A DNA stretch of 64,000 nucleotides from Coprinellus micaceus (Eukaryota > Basidiomycota > Agaricomycetes > Agaricales > Psathyrellaceae), in contig OX596335.1 in assembly GCA_951394405.1 (NCBI GenBank), forward strand, positions 1,984,001 through 2,048,000, written 5' to 3'. The position numbers and the translations under genes are program-made. Under the pieces are notes generated by a model. That model was given only the letters and a program-made list of their open reading frames with translations. It was not told the origin of the DNA and ran no database searches. Shown one piece after another: positions 56,000 to 64,000 of this stretch (within the stretch, counting starts at the first letter, position 1; every line of letters begins with the position of its first letter).

Positions 56000-56389
56000 G
56001 TGCCCTCGTCCTCGCTCGCCATCCCACCCGCATGCAAGGGTACGGCCCCAAGATGCCGAACGTCGAACGCCGACATCCACGCCTCCCCCGACCTCCAACG
56101 CGCAATCTCGACGTGTGCAGCATCGACTCGAGGCGAACGACCTCGACGTACCGCCCCCTCCGAACTAACAGCCTCAAAATACCGAACGAACGAACGAACG
56201 CCTCCAAGCGAACGGACGGACGAATGGGGTCGATGAGGCCCCGAGCTCGAGGCGCTTGCGAACCCCGAACCCCGGGAGGGACCTGGGGATGGGACGAGGA
56301 GGACGGGGGAACGCGTTCGAGGGGTCGGGACGGTCGAGGGAGGAGGTGGGTGGGTATTCGTACCCTCGCACTCTCCTATGAGACGAACG

Positions 56390-56463
56390 GTGAGTGAGTG
56401 TATACACACACTTTCGTCGAAGAACGTCAGGGGCGTGGTACTGACTTACCTTGCTTCGCATAG
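56390..56463 (+). repeat. Intron-like module, 74 bp, plus strand
   Basis: GTGAGTGAGTGTATAC ... GGTACTGACTTACC ... CATAG. The reverse strand also starts with a GTAAGT donor. Confidence 0.45.
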
Positions 56464-56638
56464 GTTGACCGTGAACGCCTTTGGATTGGTTCACGCGCTG
56501 GAATCGAAGGTCGGAGACAGGGAGGGGGAGATGGTTGGTCCAGGGTGTTCGGGACGCTTCGTGCTCCCCGTCCTGTGCGTGGAGAATGGTGCATTACAAG
56601 CGGGAGGGAGAACGGCAGAAGGCTGGAGGGTATTAAAG

Positions 56639-56696
56639 TGAGTTCAATCGATTATTGTTGTAACGAAGTACTGACTGACGTTATTTTGAAGATTAG
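56639..56696 (+). repeat. Intron-like module, 58 bp, plus strand
   Basis: GTGAGTTCAATCG ... AAGTACTGACTGACG ... GATTAG. Shares the TACTGAC core with modules A-C but sits on the other strand. Confidence 0.5.
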
Positions 56697-57559
56697 GTAT
56701 GTCTCAACACGCCTTGGAGAGCTCGAGGTCCGACCTCAGTGCCCACACGGCTGTAGGCTCAACGCCTACATCTACGCACCGCACAAGGTCAGTACCCTTC
56801 GTTTTGAATGACTTGAAGACCCAAAATCGACGCACCTCGCATACGAAGGTCATGTCGAGTCGGTGTGGTTTGGGGAGAGCACCCCTTTAACAGGGTGCAG
56901 TGGCTACGGGTGCCTGGAGGGTCAGGCAAAGTGGCTAGGAACGAGGTAAGCGCTCCTTTCGACATGTTCTGGGGTCGGAGAACTCACCGATACGTGGTGC
57001 GCTGCATTATGGCGCTTCTGAAAAGGTGAGAGGTACTATGACGATTGCCGAGCCGATGGCTCGGTTGTACGAGTTACATACCTTTACCCGACCCCAATAA
57101 ACCGGTTTCTGACCTGCACGGCTTCGTTTGCGAGACAGGTGACAAAGTATCCCTAGTCTTGCCACTTGGTGAGCATCGACGAATGAAGAAAGGGAGGTTT
57201 GAAGGTGATACCTTTCGTTCGTTTGTTGAACGCCGAGGATACGGCTGACGTACTTTCATTTAGACTCCAAGTGTAAATGTACTTGACCTCGTCGGGGGAC
57301 ACTGCGTGAAGAGGTCGACGAGAAACACACACGACGGATAACACGTCCGGCGGAGGCTTCTCGCTGAGCTCTGCATTGTGAGTGCACGAGTGCAGGATGC
57401 GAAGGCCGCCACTTCTATCTATGAGGTATGTACATCTGTTAGCGAGCGCCGTCGGAGCGAGTATACGGTGGAACTGACCTGCGATGGTACCCAAATCTCG
57501 AAGCGAGTCCTTCGGGGGATAGTAGCCGGCTGGGGAGCGAGGCATAGACGTTGGGAACC

Positions 57560-57617
57560 TAGAACGTGGTCAGTGGTACTTTCATCGACTGTATTAATGG
57601 GGCGAGATTAGCTTACC
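57560..57617 (-). repeat. Intron-like module, 58 bp, minus strand
   Basis: GTAAGCTAATCTCG ... ACCACTGACCACGTTCTAG. Confidence 0.5.
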
Positions 57618-57768
57618 TTTGTGTCCCAGAGGCTCTAGAACGACGAAGGGAGGTAGAACGGAGTGTCGAAGGTGGCGCGGGGCTCACAGACATTGGTTTA
57701 AAGTGTGGGGTCTAGTGGATAAGTGGGGGATATTAATAAGTCAGTCATTCCGCGCAGTTGGATTAGGG

Positions 57769-57836
57769 GTCAGGTCATGTGATCAAGCAAAATGGGCAGG
57801 CCGTTCAAAGCGCCTGCTCAGTTTGCTTGATCACAT
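57769..57836 (+). repeat. 34 bp repeat copy 2 opening a 60 bp hairpin
   Basis: 57769-57802 repeats 53191-53224. From 57777 the DNA forms an inverted repeat: ATGTGATCAAGCAAA pairs perfectly with 57822-57836, an inner GGGCAGGC pairs with GCCTGCTC at one mismatch, and about 10 bases form the loop. The hairpin lies just before the KOW/integrase/HECT-like gene group and could mark its left end. Confidence 0.7.
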
Positions 57837-57981
57837 GCATAACTTGCTCTTCCCTTAGGCGCCCATTGAGTAGCTTTCTGTTCAATAGATATATTTTCCC
57901 CCAAACGTTTGTCTGTGTTTATCAAAGGATTCCTAAGCGAACAATGTGGGACCCCTGGCCTTCTTCATTCTAACCACCACC

Positions 57982-58897
57982 ATGGCCCACCCAGACTCGA
58001 AGGTGAGCGTGATTACTCTCCTCACAAACCATACTAATCTGCCATCAGGACTCTTCATTTATAGCATTACATCTTCCTGTGAAGCCATTTGAAGCGTCCA
58101 AACAGCTCCTCAACCAGCGTGTGCAGGTCGTTAATCGGAATGAATACAAGGCGTACTTTGGGTCTATCACCAGTATTGCACCGGATGAAACGATTAGTGT
58201 CCTACTCGAGGCCAATAATAGGATTGAAGTTTTTGAACCACAACATTTACGCCTAATGTAAGTGAGCTTCAACTCCAGTAGCTCAAGCTCAAGCTCATGG
58301 TCCCATTCCTCTAGCGTGGCTCACGCTCAGCCGCTGAATCCCCCTTCTAGCGCTTCTGGGTTAGACCCACTCGCGAAGGGGGGCGAGACTCCAGCATGGA
58401 CCCCAGATGAGTGTAAGAAGAATGTGCTGTCTCATAGAAAGAAACTGACCTTCATCAAAGCGAGCTTCTCCCTTGGTAAGGAGGATGCCGGATCGGTATG
58501 GCTCACTGCACCGATACAACCATTCGAAGACGTACCTCTGGACCCTTCCATCGTGTGGATCAAGGAAGAGGCTTTTCTTGGAAAGCCCATCTTTCTCCGC
58601 ATGGAAGGGTCCCCCAAGTCATTCGTTTTGTTGGGGGTGGACGTGGAGGGGAACACAGGGAAAGTGCAGGATTGTTGGGAGCAGAGAGAGGTTCCGATTT
58701 CCTGGCTTCGTCCTGACTACCCCAGTGTCAAAGGCCTCTTTGTCATCGCTTTTGACGGTGAGTTCAAGGGCCAGGAGTTCAAGGTCTTGACGTACACAAA
58801 GGACATTTGCGGACTCTCGCACCGCATTAGTGCAACTAAGAGAAGGAAGGTAAACTGCAGCGTGCCCACAAGATATCTGACGGCCATATGCCCTTAA
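57982..58897 (+). CDS. KOW-domain protein (Spt5-like motif)
   Basis: Three exons (57982-58002, 58049-58257, 58315-58897) with introns of 46 and 57 bp give 270 residues. Residues about 27-75 (LLNQRVQVVNRNEYKAYFGS ... VLLEANNRIEVF) match the KOW-type repeat found in transcription elongation factor Spt5. A second KOW-like stretch is near 215-245 (KGLFVIAFDGEFKGQEFKVL). The middle is of unknown fold. The last codons could instead be an intron starting at a GTAAAC after KRRK, which would extend the gene. It is far shorter than Spt5 and lacks the NGN domain, so it is probably a duplicated fragment or element-borne gene. Upstream neighbour of the integrase gene on the same strand. Confidence 0.55.
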
Positions 58898-59095
58898 CTT
58901 GACGTCTATTGTAAGTGTGCCCTTCCGCTTCATAGGCTGGGGTTCGACTGACGTCCTTTGATAGAGTCTACGTTTTAAAGTTTACGAATGTGCCATTGTT
59001 TTGTTACGCCCCTCTTGATGTGGTTCTCAGTGCGAATACATAAGACTGCATGAGGGCGGCCCCCCTTTGTCCAAGCACCACTTTCCCTTCCCCAA

Positions 59096-60916
59096 ATGCC
59101 TGGAGAAGAGGCTATCATCGCTAATATCTCCACTCTCTTTGTCCAACTCAAGGATGAAGTTCATCGTTCCCTTTTTACCCAGCTCGGTGATGCTGCTCGC
59201 CTGGAAAACCAGATTGAACGTTGCTCCAGATTTTTGCTTCAAGTCAACATGGTGAGTTTCTGGCAATCCTAATCGCCGAGGGTCCAACTTACGGTCCTAC
59301 AGCATCAGGCTATCCTCCCTCCCGATGCATTGAACACCATTGGGAGCAGCATCAACGCCATGGTCGCAGCGCTGAATGAAGCAAAAGAGCGGTCTACAGA
59401 TGAACCTGATACAGCCCCACCACAAGCTGTGCATTTGGAATATACCGGACGGCCTGGACGACCCCGCATTGTCATTGACGAAGAAATCCTTGAGGAAGCA
59501 TACAGCCATCGAGGCCCAACTGACCTGGCGTCTGTGTTTGACGTTCATCCAAGAACAGTGCGACGAAGGTTGCTAGAGGCGAATCTGGCCGAAGAAGGAG
59601 ACCCAGTTTATGTGGAATTAGTGGATGCGGAAGGCCAACGTTGGCGATACTACACTGGGCTTGGCCACTCGACCCATCACTCTGATCTTTCAGATGGTGA
59701 GCTTGACATGGTTATGTCGCAGATCTTGACCTCGTTTCCAAATTATGGGAGGAGGATGATTGACGGACAGCTGATGTTTCTGGGGTATGATATCCCTCGC
59801 TCTCGGATTCAGGCGTCATATGGCAGGGTCAATGGACCGCCAGTCAACGCATTTGGGGTCAGACGGATTGAGCGTCGAGTGTATCAGGTGAGAGGATACA
59901 ACAGCCTCTGGCACCACGATGGGCAACATGGTAGTACCAATCCTAATTTGCATGCTCGTTGTATCAGAGTCTGATTACTGCAATATAATAGGGTTGATTC
60001 GATGGAAGATTGTGGTACATGGATTCATTGACGGCTATTCACGACTGGTCACTGGGATACGAGCCCACAACAACAATCGAGCCGAGACTGTTCGTGTCCT
60101 CTTTGAAGAGGCGGTCATGAAGCATGGACTCCCAAGTCGCGTCAGGGGAGACCATGGTGGAGAGAATGTGGATGTTGCGGCGTATATGGAGAGAGAAAGA
60201 GGGGAGGGGAGGGGGTCCTATATCTGGGGAAGGTATGCCACTCGCTGCATAAAGAAGACGTACCATGCTAACCATTTGACCTTTGTAGGAGTGTCCACAA
60301 TATACGTATCGAACGTTTATGGGTGGACTTTACCCAGGGCGTTGGCGCCAAATGGAAGAGGTTCTTTGAGGATCTTGAGGCAACAGCAGGGCTAAACATC
60401 GAGCTCGATCCACATATTTGGCTGATCCACACTCTTTTCCTCCCCCAGCTCAACACTGATATTGAGCTCTGGGCTAACGGTTGGAACAACCATCGCATGC
60501 AGTTCCCCGACTTGGGGCATAGAACACCAACTGATGTTGCCTTTTTCGACCGCCTGGCCCATGGGTCCAGAGGATTCAGGGAGGAGGAAGTAGAAGGCGA
60601 CAATCTGGAGACAGAGGATGACATTCAGGCATACGGTATTGACTGGGATGACTTTGGTAACTTTGGAGGGCAGCCTGACGACCAGGATCTTTTCCCCAAT
60701 AACCCATTCCTTGCTCACCAGCCAGCCGAGTTTTCATACGTTGAAGTGGATGAGAGCCGCTGCCCATTCACCGACCGGCAACGGACTGTGTGGGACTACA
60801 ACTACGCCCTCATCTCCCGGGATGTCCGAATGGCGACAACTTTGGAACAGAGGAAGCAGTTATTCATTCAGGGTCTTTTCATCGCATCGCACGTCTGGCA
60901 ACTGCAGGGTCTGTAG
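59096..60916 (+). CDS. Integrase-core (DDE) protein with helix-turn-helix
   Basis: Four exons (59096-59251, 59303-59930, 59992-60232, 60289-60916) with 51-61 bp introns give 550 residues. A helical N-terminus is followed by a helix-turn-helix ([20 protein letters not shown], about 125). The rve-like core has D258 (LWHHDGQH), D315 (VRGDHGGEN) and E350 (RIERLWVD); D315 and E350 are 35 positions apart, a DDE integrase spacing. Conserved blocks: [33 protein letters not shown]. The acidic C-terminal third is unassigned. The core resembles proteins annotated as integrase-core domain proteins in mushrooms and some animals. No reverse transcriptase is attached, so a DNA-transposon transposase is the likely role. 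The triad is intact. Confidence 0.85.
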
Positions 60917-61325
60917 CGATACTTGTTTTGATCATCGAGTACAAATACAAATACATTTGGCAGAAGGCGCTTAAAACATGATGCGTAGCGATGACAGAAC
61001 ATTGGGCCACCCAGGGGGGCGACCGTTTAACACAGAACACGAAACTCTACAGTCATAAGGGCCATGAATGGCCATAAAGTGAATCTAAAATGAGTAAAGC
61101 ATGCAGTCTAGGCAGAACGGCGACAGAAATACATAGGATATGCTCGGAACGAATGCAGATGGGAACAGAAATGCCCAAGAAAATGCAGGTGTTGCGTGTA
61201 AAATGATGGAAGCAGAGTTGTCGTAAAAGCACGGTCATACAGTGATACAAAGCGGATGAGGCAGCAGCAGGATGGAGCAAACAGAATATAGGATGGGAAT
61301 GAAAGCGGGGATAGAGGTGGGTGAA
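60917..61325. other. Spacer between convergent integrase and HECT-like genes
   Basis: 409 bp holding both 3' ends. Nothing else seen. Confidence 0.5.
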
Positions 61326-64000
61326 TTAAGTATAGCCGTCTTCCTTGTCGCCGGCCTTCAGGATGGCCATGTGAAGCATCCAGTCAAACTCAGTGTCGTA
61401 CCCGAGCTTCACCAGATACGAGTCCAAGTTGTCAAGGAGAGGCTTACACAAAAAGACGTCGATCTTCATCGTGCAAGAGTGGGTGATTGGCGGAATGAAG
61501 TCCATTTCTGGCTGTGAGATTGGAGTCTTGTCAGTCAAGTAGAACGAACTTCAAGGGATGATACATACATTTAAACCAAGTTCAGCGTCTGGTAGTTCTG
61601 GCTGGTCATTTAGCAGCATGTTGTTCTGCTTATTAGTGACAGAAACCTTTGAGAGGGAAGTGTCAGAAAGGAAGAGGGGCACAGGCCGCGAATCCACATA
61701 CACCGAACACACTGAACCGGGGAGGCAGAATCTCTGCCCCATAGGCTACTTTAAGGAATCGGCGCGAGCGGAGGAGCTTGTCGTTACGCTGGTCTTCAAG
61801 CTCGTCTTCGGTAATCAGCCCGTCCATTCGGCCAGGGAATGGGTTACCAACGCCATAAAAGTAGCGCTTCACAAGCTCCTCTATGGTCTCCTTCTGCTTG
61901 TCGGAAAGCTCCCCAAATGGCCTGGCAACATCCAGAGAGTACGTAAATTCGAGACGGGAGGTGATATCCTTGGGCGATCGTAGGACATGGTCGTAAGCAG
62001 AGGCCAAGATGGCCTTGGAGGACGGCTTGAAGAACTGACCGATAGTGAGTAAAGAGCCATTCCCGAAAGACAAAAATTAGCGTACATCAGCAAAGGTGAT
62101 GCCATTTGGACGGAGGGGGATGTTCATGCCCTTCACAAAGGCTTTCCATTCTGGGGAGACCTCGAGAGCGTTCCGTGGTGCCCCAAGGATGCCGCTCACA
62201 GTGATGGACTCGATGATTGGCTGGCGGTCTGCAGGGCCGCTATGATCGATGATATCGGTGGCCTGAGACCATCATATTGAGTGATAAAGAAGGTGTGGAA
62301 ATAACGGTGCTCACCGTAGTCCCAGTGTTGGCCTGGATGAACCATCGAAGACGCTGGTTATCGGAAGGGATACGAATGTTGCCGTCAGTAGGAATAAGCT
62401 GAAGGTTTTTCCAGAGCTCAGGAAAGAGCTCCTGAATCCAGCCTGTTTCCATCAACGAATCAAGCCCACCGACGGCAGCTTGGATCAATCCTGGAGAGAT
62501 GAGGAGGGGAGGCACGCCGGCCAAAGCCATGCACAAGGCATTGACAACACCAAGTACAAAACAGTCGTTGACACGTGCGTCTGTCGTGAACCCACTCGAT
62601 ATGGTCAACGTCTTGAAACCGTCACCAGTCGTCGTGTCTTGAAGGAGGCCGTACTCTTGCTTGGATAACTCCTCGATGATTCCATAGAGAACCTGACGCA
62701 TGACCCCATGGCCCATGGTATCACCGAGACCATCCATGTTGCCAAGAGGGACATTGACATTGACAAGCTGATCTACCCCTCCACTGGATTGCAGTGTTAG
62801 AAAAGAGTGTGCAGCCAAAGGACATAGTACGTACGCGTCAAAACAGATGAGCTTGCATGCAAGGATATCTTGCAAAGCAAACCATTCGTTAGAGGGGCCA
62901 TTCTGATTGCGACTATGAGTCCATTTTTCGGCTAGCTTCAGAGTAAATGACTGGTTTGCTGAGCGAAGGGCATTGATGAGGGCGGTTTGGAGTGCTTCGA
63001 CACCGGGATCGTGAGTGTTGATATAGAGGTCAAAGGGACGATATCCCTCAGCGGTTTGGAGGTTGCTAATGCCACGACCCATGGCCCGAAGAGATGTATA
63101 CTGTGGATCAACCGCTGGGCTGTAGGTAATACGCTTGGGTTCCTCTGCCTGCTCAGGGTCTTCATCAGGGGAGACATAGGGTGGAAGGGGCTGAACCTCA
63201 GGAGTCGTGGCTCGAGAAGGTGGACTAGACGCTGTGGGGCTTGAGGGTGGCTCGTCAATGTACGGGGTAGATGCAATCTCATCAGAGATGATGCACTCAG
63301 CACGGCACATCACCTCTGCACCTTCAGAAGATGCGTTCCAGGCATCCTTCTCCTTGTTGCGCCACTGTGCCTGTGCTTGGCGATAGCGAAGCTTCTGGAA
63401 GCACTGACCAAGGCGTTCATGGACGCATTTGTGGTAGTGACCATCGTCGGGGCCCACTAGCTTAGATATGACAGACCCTCCATGAAACGGTGCTGTTGAT
63501 GGGCAAAATATGAGCGGAGGTAGATCGCAAAAATGAGCAGGGTGGACGAACCAATAAAGAGAAGCTTGCGGTTCCCATTTGGGTCGGTGGGGTCAACACA
63601 GACTGCACGCTTGAAACGGATGTTGAGCTGGTGGAAATTGAGGTTCCTGTAGTCAAGGAAAGGATCGGGCGAGAGGGTAAAAAGGTGATCCTTCCGGCCG
63701 GCATTTCCGACCTTGAGGATCTGGAAAGGTAGAGCAACTTGGGGATGAGGATCTCCGCCATCGGAATCAGACAGGGTTGTAGGCGCCCGTTGAATGATAA
63801 CTATGTCCTTCTTTTCCAACATAACATTGACGCCGTGGATGATCTGGGGCATGACGTGGTCGCTCTGCTGGTTGTGAACATGAATAGCGATGACTGAAGC
63901 CAGGCCCATCTCATCGCACTTCCTGATGAACTCACGCATGGCGCCGTTAGCGTCATTGCCTGTTATGAAAAGTTCATTAGGCTCGGTCTCAGGGTCAACA
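61326..64000 (-). CDS. HECT-like protein, 5' end beyond the window
   Basis: At least seven exons: 63552 to the edge, 62835-63456, 62315-62783, 62086-62262, one ending near 61706 that starts at 62034, one of about 60-80 bp ending at 61569, and 61326-61511. The visible part exceeds 650 residues. The N-terminal portion has a helical segment (VHERLGQCFQKLRYRQAQAQ) and a Ser/Pro/Glu linker. The second half has the look of a HECT ubiquitin-ligase lobe: HGVMRQVLYGIIEELSKQ, GVVNALCMALAGVPPLLISP, RFLKVAYGAEILPP. The end PPITHSCTMKIDVFLCKPLL fits the catalytic HTC-type Cys loop of HECT C-lobes. HECT assignment is inference; the acceptor before the sixth exon is uncertain. It converges on the integrase gene. 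Confidence 0.5.

Larger units (their letters stand above)
54718..57768. other. Low-complexity accessory block, right part
   Basis: Biased sequence with intron-like modules now mostly on the plus strand. Two short copies of AATGGTAAGCATCT ... CACTCACCTT occur at about 54932-54982 and 55048-55102. No protein family recognised. Confidence 0.4.

Noticed and set aside
55201..56397. Overlapping open frames of 121-258 codons on both strands
   Set aside because: Same composition artefact. Neighbouring frames are equally open and Arg/Pro/Ser-rich.
1..64000. CRISPR arrays, rRNA genes, prokaryotic operons
   Set aside because: None seen. Gene structure with many short spliceosomal introns is eukaryotic.

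Overview
This window is nuclear DNA of a filamentous fungus, most likely a mushroom-forming basidiomycete (Agaricomycetes). Genes are packed 150-600 bp apart and cut by many 46-95 bp introns with GT...CTNAC...AG signals. The protein families also fit: paired BTB proteins of the basidiomycete type, a P450 with 15 exons, MYND-finger proteins and a chromodomain Ty3 element. I rebuilt exons by hand from splice signals, reading phase and family resemblance. No database search was possible.

Left part (1-30.6 kb), ordinary host genes. It begins with two tandem copies of a secreted Lys/Ala/Pro repeat protein (the first cut by the window edge), then two BTB paralogues and a small unknown protein. Next come a monocarboxylate-type MFS transporter, a GET2-like membrane protein, retromer VPS35 and a cytochrome P450. 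A P450 relic follows that keeps only the first and last exon, then a second MFS transporter with the same 13-exon layout as the first. The block ends with SWR1 subunit VPS72/YL1, a mitochondrial ribosomal protein, a MYND pseudogene beside its intact paralogue, and BCP1.

Middle (30.8-57.7 kb), accessory DNA. A single 5.7 kb gene (32.4-38.2 kb) encodes about 1,730 residues: a candidate TET/JBP-like 2-oxoglutarate oxygenase domain, a chromodomain, a large C-terminal region I do not recognise, and an acidic tail. It carries one apparent frameshift inside the oxygenase domain. A 17 kb low-complexity, strand-asymmetric block follows (38.7-57.6 kb) with several short intron-like modules, four of them exactly 57 bp. 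A Ty3/gypsy chromovirus sits inside this block with two LTRs that read as identical and a 5 bp target duplication. It looks self-primed (Tf1 type), has an ATG-free leader of about 1.1 kb, and carries an extra zinc-knuckle ORF after pol. An unknown gene with a SUMO-interaction-like motif and a C-terminal zinc finger lies at 53.4-54.7 kb.

Right part (57.7-64 kb). After a hairpin-forming repeat come a KOW-domain gene, a DDE integrase-core gene and, convergent with it, a HECT-like gene that runs off the right edge. Together they could be the genes of one mobile element, but only one possible end is visible.
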